Assembly (NCBI GenBank): GCA_044450785.1
Contig: JBIOJM010000006.1
Location: forward strand, 7,528 to 71,527
DNA: 64,000 nt
From: JBIOJM01 sp044450785
GTDB lineage: Bacteria; Planctomycetota; Planctomycetia; Isosphaerales; Isosphaeraceae
Direction: 5' to 3'
Positions 1 to 8,444 of this stretch are shown here, piece after piece. Position numbers and translations under genes: made by a program. Position 1 is the first letter of the stretch; the number at the start of each line of letters is the position of its first letter. Below the pieces are notes generated by a model. The model was given only the letters and a program-made list of their open reading frames with translations. It had not been told where the DNA came from and did no database searches.

Positions 1-775
1 CAGAGACTTCCAGACACCCACTTTTCATCGGCGGTGTGCCACGACATCCAGTCGCGCGCCGAACGCTTTGCAAATCGGGCCGATTGGTGCTAGCTGGAGG
101 GACTCTCGAGCGATTTGATTGTTCCATGGCCCAGGCACCCTGAAGTCAGCTCGCTCCTTCAGCCGAAATCCGTCCCGACCGATGGAAAGTGGATGCGTGG
201 TGCGAGTTGCTCGTCGAGTAGGAAAAGTGCGTGTCTGACGATGCCACCAGCGCTAGCGCAAGGCGCGATCCGTGAGCCGATTATGGCGCCTTCTCCGCGC
301 GTTTCTTCCCCCCGACCCCCCTGAGTTTCGCTCATGGTTCGTCTTCCAGTGCTGTCTACAACACTACGACCCACAAACCCTCCGGCTACCTACAAGGCTG
401 CAATCGCTCGCAACCGAGGCCATCGACCAGCTTGCTCAATTCTCAGTCCGGGACTACGCACACACATGCCGTCTTCGCCGGCAATCGGGGACGTCGCGCG
501 AGCTTGCCCAGAGTCGGAGATATTTTCTTGCTAAAGAAAGCTGGAACAGAACGCCGACAACCTATTATCGACGGCGTTCTCCGGGTCCTGAACATGATTC
601 CGCATAAGAAAGCAGATTCTTCCGCCAACCGCCGATCGCACTGAGTGCATCCTCGCACTATCCAAGTGTCTTACGGATCGGTTTTCAGTTCTCAGTGGCC
701 AGAAGTCGGCGGCCAGCGAAGACAGTTCCCCGTCTTCACTGAACACTGCTCCCCGCACCCCGGCCCCGCAACGGA
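1..775. other. Region without a convincing gene
   Basis: Only short overlapping reading frames on both strands occur here. None has a recognisable domain, a good ribosome binding site or the codon bias of the neighbouring genes. I see no RNA gene or mobile element. The left edge may hold the decayed remainder of something outside the window. Confidence 0.5.
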
Positions 776-861
776 GGAGCCTGAAACACGATGATCGCCC
801 CATCATCGAACGACGATACCGTCGACAATCCCCTCAAGGACGAAGGAGCGGTCGAGGTGCT
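776..861 (+). repeat. Left copy of an inverted short-ORF repeat
   Basis: This segment matches the reverse complement of 63756-63841. From the ATG at 791 onward, 61 of 71 bases agree by hand alignment, and similarity continues about 15 bases upstream. The translated core is PSSND-x-x-x-DNPLKDEG-x-VEVL in both copies. Conservation of the reading frame and of the region before the ATG suggests a small repeated gene family or the end of a larger repeated element, not chance. Confidence 0.6.
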
Positions 862-1111
862 CATGCGCCTCACGAAGACCGTGCGATTGCTACAATCGAC
901 CGACTACCACAGAAACCCCGAAAGCCGTCTCATTTCCATCACGAAGACAAATCGTCCGAAAACAGAAGCGTCATCAATCTTAAGTGGGAGTGTCATAGGG
1001 AGTTGCTTCGACGAATTAATTGACGGAGAAAAAAGGGCGTCACGACGTAACTCCAATGCCAGCAAGGGGCTGACGCTAGTGACGCAGGAGAAAAAAAGCG
1101 TCACGACGTAA
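791..1111 (+). CDS. Small hypothetical protein, possible repeat-family ORF
   Basis: A 106-residue frame begins at an ATG preceded by GGAGGAG with an 11-base spacer, a strong ribosome binding site. Its first 25 or so residues match a frame on the opposite strand at the right end of the window; the remainder does not. The stop codon lies inside the second 49-bp repeat unit, and the C-terminal part is translated repeat sequence, so the frame may be truncated or may have run on into non-coding DNA. No domain is recognised. It could be a genuine small protein or a relic. Confidence 0.25.
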   Translation: MIAPSSNDDTVDNPLKDEGAVEVLMRLTKTVRLLQSTDYHRNPESRLISITKTNRPKTEASSILSGSVIGSCFDELIDGEKRASRRNSNASKGLTLVTQEKKSVTT

Positions 1112-1146
1112 CTCTAATGCCAGCAAGGGGCTGACGCTAGTGACGC
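1037..1146. repeat. Two direct 49-bp units with inverted ends
   Basis: Units at 1037-1085 and 1098-1146 differ at one base (C versus T). Each begins GCGTCAC and ends GTGACGC, a perfect 7-bp inverted terminal repeat, so each can fold on itself. A purine-rich spacer of 12 bases, mostly A, separates them, and a similar A-rich stretch precedes the first unit. They resemble miniature repetitive elements, such as REP-like or MITE-like units, more than a CRISPR array, which would have unique spacers and more units. Confidence 0.75.
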
Positions 1147-1549
1147 TAATGACAGTCCAAAACAGCCGTTTGTGTGCGCTTTTCGTCTTCGACGTTCACG
1201 CCATCACCGTCTAACCACTCCGGCATCCGCTCCGGGCTTCTCTTCGTCCATCCGGCACTACCTGGGCACTTACGCTCAGTCCCCCGCCCCCCGTCCTTCG
1301 CCCTCCGCCCTTCATCAGCTCTCTCCGTCCATCCTGCGCGATTTGGGCATTTAGACTGCTGGTCGCCGTAATACGTCCTTCTCGTTTCTGTGAGCGCGGG
1401 AGTCTCGCCCACACAAAAGCGTCCAGGACGGCCGCGCTCCCGGGATCGCGAATGTCTCACTTCGGGCCGCGAGCGGTATAATCAAACGGAGCACAGCTCT
1501 TCCCCAGGGCTGAAGCCAGGGGCTTCCGCCACGACGAATCGGGTGAACC
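1147..1549. other. Intergenic stretch with a degenerate 32-bp repeat
   Basis: No gene is seen. Segments 1241-1272 and 1322-1353 agree at about 25 of 32 positions and share a TCCGTCCATCC-like core followed by GGGCA. The stretch between them is C-rich. The end of the region would carry the promoter of the Uma2 gene, but no clear -35/-10 pair is visible. Confidence 0.4.
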
Positions 1550-2161
1550 ATGTCCACGATCATACCAACGCAACCAACAGTATCGGCTGGCATCTCCGAA
1601 TGGATTCCTTCGCCTCTTTACCGGATGACCCTCGAGAAATACGAGGCGATGGTCGACTCCGGTGCGTTCTCCGAACACGACCGATTCCATCTGATCAACG
1701 GATTCTTGGTGGCCAAGATGACCCAAGGCGATCCCCATTGCACGGCGGACGATTTGTGCGGCGAGGCGCTGGCACAGGTCATTCCGGCCGGCTGGTATGT
1801 TCGTGCGGCCAAGCCGATCAGACTTCCCCCGGATAGCAAGCCCGAGCCCGACCGGTGCGTCGTACGCGGCGCGATTCGCGATTACAGCCGCCGCTCTCCC
1901 GGTCCCAAGGACGTCAGTCTGGTTGTTGAGGTCGCAGACAGCAGCCTGAACGACGATCGCGAGCAGGCGATGGTCTACGCCGCAAGCGGCATTCCTTTTT
2001 ACTGGATCGTCAATCTGGTCGACAGCCAGGTTGAGGTCTACTCCAGCCCCAGCTCGGCCGGTTACTCTTCGCGCATCGATCACGTTGCCGGGCAGAATGT
2101 CCCGGTTGTGATCGACGGCGTTCAGGTAGGCATCATCGCCGTCGATGACATTCTGCCCTGA
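1550..2161 (+). CDS. Uma2 family (DUF820) PD-(D/E)XK nuclease-like protein
   Basis: A 203-residue protein with the Uma2/DUF820 layout. It has an N-terminal segment typical of the family, an E-P-D motif (Asp about 101), the VVEVAD strand (Glu about 127) and the GIPFYWIVNL segment that normally follows the active site. The lysine usually seen just before the YA..GIP segment is replaced (EQAMVYA), so activity is uncertain. Uma2 proteins are greatly expanded in planctomycetes and cyanobacteria and are annotated as endonucleases by fold; no biological role is established. The ATG at 1550 follows GGGTGAACC. The downstream gene is convergent and the gene stands alone. Confidence 0.9.
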   Translation: MSTIIPTQPTVSAGISEWIPSPLYRMTLEKYEAMVDSGAFSEHDRFHLINGFLVAKMTQGDPHCTADDLCGEALAQVIPAGWYVRAAKPIRLPPDSKPEPDRCVVRGAIRDYSRRSPGPKDVSLVVEVADSSLNDDREQAMVYAASGIPFYWIVNLVDSQVEVYSSPSSAGYSSRIDHVAGQNVPVVIDGVQVGIIAVDDILP

Positions 2162-2266
2162 CAGCCATCTCGGCCGCGGCGTCGGCAGGGCGCAGACTCG
2201 CCAGCAGGGCGCGAGGTGGGCTCGCGCGCATGTTCCGCGGTATCAAGTCGGGCCTACGCCGACGGC

Positions 2267-3751
2267 TCAGGCGAGGATCTCTCGCGCGACGCGCCCGCTC
2301 ACGTCGGTGAGGCGGAAGTCGCGCCCGCTGTAGCGGTATGTCAGGCGCTCGTGGTCGAGGCCCATGAGGTGGAGGATCGTGGCGTGCAGGTCGTGGACGT
2401 GCATGCGGTTCTCGACCGCTTGCATTCCCAGTTCGTCGGTCGCGCCGTGGACGAACCCCCCTTTGACACCCCCGCCGGCCAGCCACATCGAGAAGCCCAG
2501 GCTGTGGTGGTCGCGGCCCTTGGCTCCTTCGGAATAAGGAGTCCGGCCAAATTCACCTCCCCAGATGACCAGCGTTTCGTCGAGCAGCCCGCGGGCTTTC
2601 AGGTCCTTGAGGAGCGCGGCGATCGGTCGATCGCTCTTCTGGGCATGATCGCGGTGCCGGGTGATGTCTTGATGATCGTCCCAGGGTTGATCGCTGCCGT
2701 AGTAGACCTGGACGACTCGCACGCCGCGTTCCACCAATCGCCGCGCGATCAAGCAGGCGGACGCGAACTCGCCTGTGCCGTAAAGGGCCCGCGTCACGGC
2801 CGATTCTCGGGCCATGTCGAACGCCTCTCGTGCCTCGAACTGCATGCGGAACGCCATCTCCAGCGACGCGATTCGCGCCTCAAGCGCGTCGTCCCGGCCG
2901 CGCGCGCCCAGGTGCTCACGGTTCAGGGCCTGAAGCAGGTCGAGCTGCGCCCGCTGTGCCGGCGGTGACAGGTGACGGTTCATGACGTCGCGGATGATCC
3001 GGTCCGGGTCGATCGATTGATTGCGAATGTGCGTCCCTTGATAGATGCCGGGCAGGAAGCTGTTGCTCCACAACTGAGGACCGACGACCGGCTTGCCGGG
3101 GCAGAGGACCACGAAGCCCGGCAGGTTCTGGTTCTCCGTACCCAGGCCGAAGGTCAGCCAGGAACCCAGACTGGGCCGGATCGGCTGCATGTTGCCCGAG
3201 TTCATCATCAAGAGCGAGGGTTCGTGGTTCGGGTTGTCGGTGTACATCGAGCGGACCACGCAAATCTCGTCGATGCAGGCGGCGAGATGCGGGAAGAGTT
3301 CCGTTACCTCGATTCCGCTCTGGCCGTGAGGCCGGGCTGAAAACGGCGAGGGCATGACCTTGCCGCGCTTGCGGCGCCCGGTCATGAGCGCGGCGGGCGG
3401 ATCCTGGCCCGCGTACCGGTGCAGGGCCGGCTTGGGGTCGAACGTGTCAACGTGCGACGGGCCTCCGTTCATGAACAGGAAGATGACCCGCTTGGCCCGC
3501 GCGGTGAAGTGCGGGGGCCGGGGAGCCAGAGGAGAACTTGGGAGCGCCCCCTCCGCGCCGCCGGACGTCGCGGCTCGCGCATCTCCGGCCATGATCAGCA
3601 TCCCGGCATCGGCCAGTACGCTGGTCAATCCCAAGGCGCCGAAGCCGCCCCCCATCCGGCAGAAGAGCGCACGGCGGGTCAAGGACGAGCCGGAGCCATC
3701 CATTTCGCCCAGACCAGGCCCGGACGCTGGTTGATCGTTCCTCTGTTGCAT
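2267..3751 (-). CDS. DUF1501 family exported protein
   Basis: About 494 residues from the ATG at 3751, which has GAGAGG at good spacing; an upstream ATG at 3793 is possible but its purine run abuts the start. The N-terminus has a twin-arginine-like pattern, TRRALF followed by a glycine-rich hydrophobic stretch, suggesting Tat export. The family signature follows: a strand ending FLFMNGGPSHVDTFDPK, then conserved His/Asp segments including WDDH and FGRTP. DUF1501 belongs to the alkaline phosphatase/sulfatase-like superfamily and is one of the commonest planctomycete paralogue families; its substrate is unknown. It lies 61 bp downstream of a DUF1549/DUF1553 gene on the same strand, the usual pairing in this phylum, and is probably cotranscribed with it. 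Confidence 0.93.
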   Translation of the reverse strand: MQQRNDQPASGPGLGEMDGSGSSLTRRALFCRMGGGFGALGLTSVLADAGMLIMAGDARAATSGGAEGALPSSPLAPRPPHFTARAKRVIFLFMNGGPSHVDTFDPKPALHRYAGQDPPAALMTGRRKRGKVMPSPFSARPHGQSGIEVTELFPHLAACIDEICVVRSMYTDNPNHEPSLLMMNSGNMQPIRPSLGSWLTFGLGTENQNLPGFVVLCPGKPVVGPQLWSNSFLPGIYQGTHIRNQSIDPDRIIRDVMNRHLSPPAQRAQLDLLQALNREHLGARGRDDALEARIASLEMAFRMQFEAREAFDMARESAVTRALYGTGEFASACLIARRLVERGVRVVQVYYGSDQPWDDHQDITRHRDHAQKSDRPIAALLKDLKARGLLDETLVIWGGEFGRTPYSEGAKGRDHHSLGFSMWLAGGGVKGGFVHGATDELGMQAVENRMHVHDLHATILHLMGLDHERLTYRYSGRDFRLTDVSGRVAREILA

Positions 3752-3812
3752 GGCCGCTTGCCTCTCGGTTTGACTGCGCGGGTCGGCCGACATCCCTCAA
3801 CTTGAGTGGATA

Positions 3813-6242
3813 TCAGTCAATAAATAAAAACTCGTTGGTCGCCAGCAGGGCCTGGGTGTAACATTCCCAGCGGTTCAGTTCGGTGCGCGGGCGCATGGCG
3901 CTCGTGGTCGTCGGCTCGGGCGCCTGGAGATACGCCGATCCGAGCTTCAGCTCGCGGTCGGTCGCGGTCCGGCCGTAGAGCAGGACATATGCCTCGCGGA
4001 TGCGATCGGCATCGTCCTGGCGGGTCGGCGAGGCTGCCAGCAGCCGCGCGGCGACCGCCCGGGCGCTTGCGGCCATGAACTCGCTGTTGAGCACGAAGAG
4101 CTGTTGCAGCGGGACGGTCGTTTGGGCGCGACGGTCGCTGGTAATATTGGGATCGGGAAAATCGAAGAGGCGGAGCATCCAGGCCAGGTCGTGCCGGCTG
4201 ACGGCGGCGTAGACGGTGCGGCGCTGGTTGCCGGGTGCGTCGAGGCTGACCGAGGGACCGCCGAGCATCGAGTCAAGCCGCCCCGCGGTGGCCAGCATGG
4301 CGTCGCGCCAGGCCTCGACATCCAGGCGGCGGCGGTTCATCCGCCACAGGAGCGTGTTGCCCGGGTCTTTCGCGAAACCTGGGGAGTCGATCCGGCTGCT
4401 TTGTTGGTAGACCGCCGAGAGCATGATCTCGCGGTGCAGCGCCTTGAGCGACCAGCCGGATGCGACGAACCGGTGAGTCAGCCAGTCGAGCAGCTCGGGG
4501 TGGGTCGGCCGTTCACCCAGCGTGCCGAAGTTGCTGGAGGTGGCAACCAGCCCGCGGCCGAAGTGGTCCTGCCAGATCCGGTTGACCATCACGCGCGCAG
4601 TGAGCGGGTTGTCCGCACTCGCAATCGCACGTGCCAGTTCGAGCCGGCCGCTGCCGTGCTGGAAGGGGAATCGATCGCCGCCCAGGACGGCCAGGAACCG
4701 CCGCGGGACCTTGGCCCCCGGCGTGTCCGCGTTGCCCCGGATCAAGACGGGCATTTCGGTCAGCCGGGATGCTTCGCCCAGCGTGTGGATCACGGGATAC
4801 TTGGGCGGGGTGTTCTTCTTCAAGCGGCCCAGGTCGGTCCGCAATGCAGCCAGTTTTGCCTTGGCCTCGGCCGGCAGCAACGTTTCGACCCGCTTGAGCT
4901 GGTCCGGCGGCACCTTTGGTTTCAATCGCCCTGCTTCCGCCTTGAGGAATGCCGCGATCTCCTTTTCCTTCGCCTGGACCGCGGAGAGAGCCTTGTCGTA
5001 CATCTCGACCTGCTCTTTCGGCGCGGCGGGCACTTCCACGTACTCGGTGCTGGCGAAGACGCCGGTCAGGGCGTAGTAATCGGTTGTCGGGATCGGGTCG
5101 TACTTGTGGTCGTGGCAGCGGGCGCAGGCGACCGTCAGGCCCAAGAAACCGCGGGTCAGGGTGTCGATGCGATCGGCGTACTGGTCGAGTTTCTTGGAGT
5201 CGCCGTAGTAGACCGGCCCGCAAGCGAAGAAGCCCAGGGCGGCCAGGCGGTCGAGCCGCCCGGGCCCCTCGATCAAGTCGCCCGCAACCTGCTCGATGAT
5301 GAACTGGTCGTAGGGCAAGTCGCGGTTCATGGACCGGACCACCCAGTCGCGATAGCGGAACCCGTTGGGGTAGAGCCTGGGCTGGAACGAGTGGGCCTGG
5401 TCCTCACCGTAGCGCGCCACGTCGAGCCAGTATCGTCCCCAGCGCTCGCCGTGGTGGGGCGAGGCCAGCAGCCGGTCGACAACCCGGGCGAACGCGTTCG
5501 GCGCGTCGTCACGGACGAATGCGTCGATCTCCTCGGGGGTCGGCGGTAGCCCGATCAGGTCGAAAGTGGCGCGGCGAATCAGGGCCGGCTTGTCGGCCGC
5601 CGGCGCGGGCGCCAGCCCGTTCTGTTCCAGCTTGGCCAGGATGAACCGGTCGATCGGCGAACCGGGCCAGGTGTCGTCCTGGACCGGCGGCGGTGCTGGA
5701 TTCCGGACCGGCTGCAACGACCAGAGCATCCGGCCCTGCGCCGACATTGCGACCGTGCTGGTCGTGCCTGCGTTCGAATCCGTGGATGTGACGTTCCGTG
5801 CACCGACCCCTGGACGAGCCTCGGGCCAGGGTGCACCCTGCTTGACCCACTCGGTCAAGGCGGCGATCTCCTCGTCCTTGAGCTTTCCCTTGGGGGGCAT
5901 CTGCACTTCCCCCCCATAGCGGATCGCCTCGATCAGAAGGCTCTCTTCCGGCTTGCCCGGTACCACGACCGGGCCTGTCTCGCCCCCTCTGAGCATCGCG
6001 TCACGCGCATCGAGCCGCAACCCTCCCTTGTGCTTCTCCGTGCCGTGGCACTCCAGGCAACGCGAAGCCAGCACCGGGCGGACCCGCGCTTCGAAGAGCT
6101 CGTCCTGTGCCGGGTCGGGCTTATCCTTGGTCGGACGAAGATCGCCCGCCGCAACATCCATTGGCGAAATCGCCGCGACGGCAAGCCACAACCACGGCCA
6201 GATCCAGCCCCGGAAAACTGGCCGCAGGGAAGAGCCCATCAT
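3813..6242 (-). CDS. PSCyt1-DUF1549-DUF1553 family cytochrome-like protein
   Basis: About 809 residues if translation starts at the first ATG of the MMGSSL segment (6242); an in-frame ATG also exists at 6284. A hydrophobic Trp-rich signal sequence comes first, then a PSCyt1 domain with haem motif CLECH at about residues 62-66, then DUF1549 (PSCyt2) with a second motif, CARCH, before DHKYDPIP. A short coiled-coil-like Lys/Glu-rich insert follows, then DUF1553 (PSD1) with NRIWQDHFGRG and YQQSSR. The haem motifs predict a periplasmic c-type cytochrome. Members are very abundant in planctomycetes and often paired with DUF1501, as here; the proposed role in polysaccharide use is not established. 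Confidence 0.93.
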   Translation of the reverse strand: MMGSSLRPVFRGWIWPWLWLAVAAISPMDVAAGDLRPTKDKPDPAQDELFEARVRPVLASRCLECHGTEKHKGGLRLDARDAMLRGGETGPVVVPGKPEESLLIEAIRYGGEVQMPPKGKLKDEEIAALTEWVKQGAPWPEARPGVGARNVTSTDSNAGTTSTVAMSAQGRMLWSLQPVRNPAPPPVQDDTWPGSPIDRFILAKLEQNGLAPAPAADKPALIRRATFDLIGLPPTPEEIDAFVRDDAPNAFARVVDRLLASPHHGERWGRYWLDVARYGEDQAHSFQPRLYPNGFRYRDWVVRSMNRDLPYDQFIIEQVAGDLIEGPGRLDRLAALGFFACGPVYYGDSKKLDQYADRIDTLTRGFLGLTVACARCHDHKYDPIPTTDYYALTGVFASTEYVEVPAAPKEQVEMYDKALSAVQAKEKEIAAFLKAEAGRLKPKVPPDQLKRVETLLPAEAKAKLAALRTDLGRLKKNTPPKYPVIHTLGEASRLTEMPVLIRGNADTPGAKVPRRFLAVLGGDRFPFQHGSGRLELARAIASADNPLTARVMVNRIWQDHFGRGLVATSSNFGTLGERPTHPELLDWLTHRFVASGWSLKALHREIMLSAVYQQSSRIDSPGFAKDPGNTLLWRMNRRRLDVEAWRDAMLATAGRLDSMLGGPSVSLDAPGNQRRTVYAAVSRHDLAWMLRLFDFPDPNITSDRRAQTTVPLQQLFVLNSEFMAASARAVAARLLAASPTRQDDADRIREAYVLLYGRTATDRELKLGSAYLQAPEPTTTSAMRPRTELNRWECYTQALLATNEFLFID

Positions 6243-6474
6243 GTCCGTCTCCGCTGAACCAAAAGTTTGACTGATATTAAACATCGGTCACGCAGCGGAG
6301 AATGTCAAGGCTTTAGCTTGAAGCGGGTGCGACACGCGCGGGTATCGAAGACACGATCGCCGTGGGCTCTGACGGCCTCAAGAGCGGGTATCGTTGGGCG
6401 CCTTCGTGGTAGGGTCTTCCAACGGAGATCCGTGAGGCCCAGTCCGGCCATGGCGAGAGCCTTTTTCTCGGTAG

Positions 6475-7491
6475 GTGATCCGGCTAACCTGGAAGACGGC
6501 CCGGCAGTGTCCTCATCGTCCGCACCAGGTCTCCCGGGGGACCAGTCATCCCGAGCGCGGTGGGTTGGCCGCGCCGAGGGAGCAGGGTCTCTCCGCCACC
6601 GTCGCCTATCCCGGACCCCAGCCTCCCGCGGAGAACCACGACGACTCCGATCGCACAGCCGGTCACGTCAATGGCCGGGCGGGTGCAACGGCCCTCAACG
6701 AGCGCTTCCGCACGGTCCGACTGTACGCCCGAGGAGGGCTGGGCGAGGTCTTTCTCGCCATCGACTCCGAGCTGGATCGTCAGGTGGCTCTGAAAGAGCT
6801 GCAGGCCTACCACGCGCATGACCCGGTCAGCCAGTCGCGCTTCCTCCGGGAGGCCAGGGTCACCGGGCGGTTAGAGCACCCGGGAATCGTGCCGGTCTAC
6901 GGCCTGGGTCGATACACCGATGGCCGCCCGTATTATGCGATGCGATTCATCGAGGAGGAGACCCTCGCGCAGGCGATCGAACGGTTCCACGAACCCGAGG
7001 GTGCTCTGCGTGAGCCCGGCATGCGGGAATTGGCGTTCCGCCGGCTGTTGCGCAGCGTCATCGACGCCTGCAACGCGGTCGCTTATGCACACAGCCGCGG
7101 CGTTGTGCACCGGGACCTGAAGCCCGAGAACATCATGCTCGGGCGGTTCGGAGAGACGCTCGTCGTTGATTGGGGGGTCGCGAGGCCGCTCGCGGATCCC
7201 AACGGTGAATTGTCCGATGAGTCCTCCCTGGGCCCACTCGCCGATGAGTCCTCCTTGACCCGCCCCGGCTCGGTGATCGGGACCCCGCAGTACATGAGTC
7301 CCGAGCAGGCGGCGGGCAACCTTGCCCGCGTCGAGCCGGCCAGCGATATCTATGGTCTGGGGGCGACTCTTTACTGTCTGCTGGTCGGGCATGGGCCTTT
7401 CTCGACCTGCGGCGGGTGCGCCGTGGCATCTTCCCCGCACCGCGCCGGCTGCGCCGGTCGATCGATCCGACACTCGAGGCGATCTGCCTGA
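6475..7491 (+). CDS. Ser/Thr protein kinase, 5' part of a frameshifted gene
   Basis: The frame encodes most of a planctomycete-type Hanks kinase: glycine-rich loop ARGGLGEVF (about 85-93), catalytic Lys in VALKEL (107), HRDLKPEN (212-219), DWG in place of DFG (232-234), GTPQYMSPEQ and DIYGLGATLYCLL. After GHGPF the reading becomes unrelated. The normal continuation (LRRVRRGIFPAPRR, then the C-lobe) is in another frame starting near 7400. The junction also seems a few residues short of the family pattern, so a small out-of-frame deletion around 7395-7405 is likely. The GTG at 6475 has no good ribosome binding site, and the usual long N-terminal region is absent, so the 5' end may also be damaged. 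Probably a pseudogene, or a sequencing error at one site. Confidence 0.75.
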   Translation: MIRLTWKTARQCPHRPHQVSRGTSHPERGGLAAPREQGLSATVAYPGPQPPAENHDDSDRTAGHVNGRAGATALNERFRTVRLYARGGLGEVFLAIDSELDRQVALKELQAYHAHDPVSQSRFLREARVTGRLEHPGIVPVYGLGRYTDGRPYYAMRFIEEETLAQAIERFHEPEGALREPGMRELAFRRLLRSVIDACNAVAYAHSRGVVHRDLKPENIMLGRFGETLVVDWGVARPLADPNGELSDESSLGPLADESSLTRPGSVIGTPQYMSPEQAAGNLARVEPASDIYGLGATLYCLLVGHGPFSTCGGCAVASSPHRAGCAGRSIRHSRRSA

Positions 7492-8441
7492 AAGCCATGG
7501 CGCTCCAGCCGGAGAATCGCCATGCCACCCCGCTCGCTCTGGCCGAGGAGATCGAGGCCTGGCTGGCCGACGTCCGCTACCGTGGGGAGCAGGAACGGGC
7601 GCTCAACGACGTCAAGCGGTCGCTGGCCCGCCTCTGTATCGAGCGCGCAACGAACCTCTTCGGCCGGAAGATGCCCAAGGAGGGGATGCTCTGGCTGGCC
7701 CGTGCTCTGGAGAATACATGCCCGGCCTCGCCGGGCATCGAGCGTGTCGTCCGCGCGAGCCTGGGCGGTTGGCATGCCGCGGCAAACTTGATTGAGCGGA
7801 CCCTCCCGCACGCCGGCGGCGTTCATGCCGTGGCGTTCAGCCCTGACGGGCGGAGGCTGGCGACTGTGAGCACGGATCGGACAGCGCGGCTCTGGGACGT
7901 CGCCAAGGGGGCGCTGCTCTCGTCTCCAATTCGCCATGAGAGGACCGTCGGCGCGATGGCCTTCAGCCCGGACGGGCGACTGGTTGCCACGGCGTGTGAC
8001 GACGGAACGGTCAGACAGTGGGATGCGATGACCGGGGCTGCCGTCGTCGGCCCAATCCGGCACGATGCGCCGGTCACCGCCGTGCTCTTCAGCCCCGACG
8101 GGTCGATGATCGCGACGGGGGGCCGGGATGGGACCGTCCGGCTCTGGGGTGCCGACACCGCTCTGCCGATCGGCCCACCCCTGGAGCACCCGGGCGAAGT
8201 GCATGCCCTGGCGTTCAGTCCCGATAGCCGGCGGCTTGCGACAGCGTGTTCCGACGCGATAGCGCGGTGCTGGCGGGTCCTCGCTCCCGTCACGGGAGAC
8301 GTGGAGCGGGTCGCCTGCTGGGTCCGTGTCACGACCGAGCTTGACTTTGACGAGGGCGATGCGATTCGCCCCCTGGACCAACTGGCTGTCTGGGAGCTTC
8401 GCCGCCGCTTGCACGAACTCGGAGGGTCGCCCGTCAGGTGA
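7416..8441 (+). CDS. Kinase C-lobe and WD40 repeats, 3' part of the same frameshifted gene
   Basis: This frame continues the kinase C-lobe (ICLKAMALQPENR and HATPLALAEEIEAWL), then a linker and four WD40-like blades, each with a F-S-P-D-G or F-S-P-D-S turn and a following LW or W element. It ends in the leucine-rich tail usual for planctomycete kinase-WD40 proteins. Complete relatives commonly carry more blades than four, so the propeller looks shortened. It has no ribosome binding site of its own and overlaps the 5' frame by 76 bp, so it is best read as the 3' half of one broken gene spanning 6475-8441. Its stop lies 3 bp from the convergent di-heme oxidoreductase stop. Confidence 0.75.
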   Translation: MRRGIFPAPRRLRRSIDPTLEAICLKAMALQPENRHATPLALAEEIEAWLADVRYRGEQERALNDVKRSLARLCIERATNLFGRKMPKEGMLWLARALENTCPASPGIERVVRASLGGWHAAANLIERTLPHAGGVHAVAFSPDGRRLATVSTDRTARLWDVAKGALLSSPIRHERTVGAMAFSPDGRLVATACDDGTVRQWDAMTGAAVVGPIRHDAPVTAVLFSPDGSMIATGGRDGTVRLWGADTALPIGPPLEHPGEVHALAFSPDSRRLATACSDAIARCWRVLAPVTGDVERVACWVRVTTELDFDEGDAIRPLDQLAVWELRRRLHELGGSPVR

Positions 8442-8444
8442 AGG

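Noticed and set aside
1037..1146. CRISPR array
   Set aside because: Only two units, A-rich spacer instead of a unique one, inverted ends and no cas genes in the window.
4104..5549. 481-codon plus-strand reading frame
   Set aside because: Antisense to the DUF1549/DUF1553 gene, with no recognisable domain.
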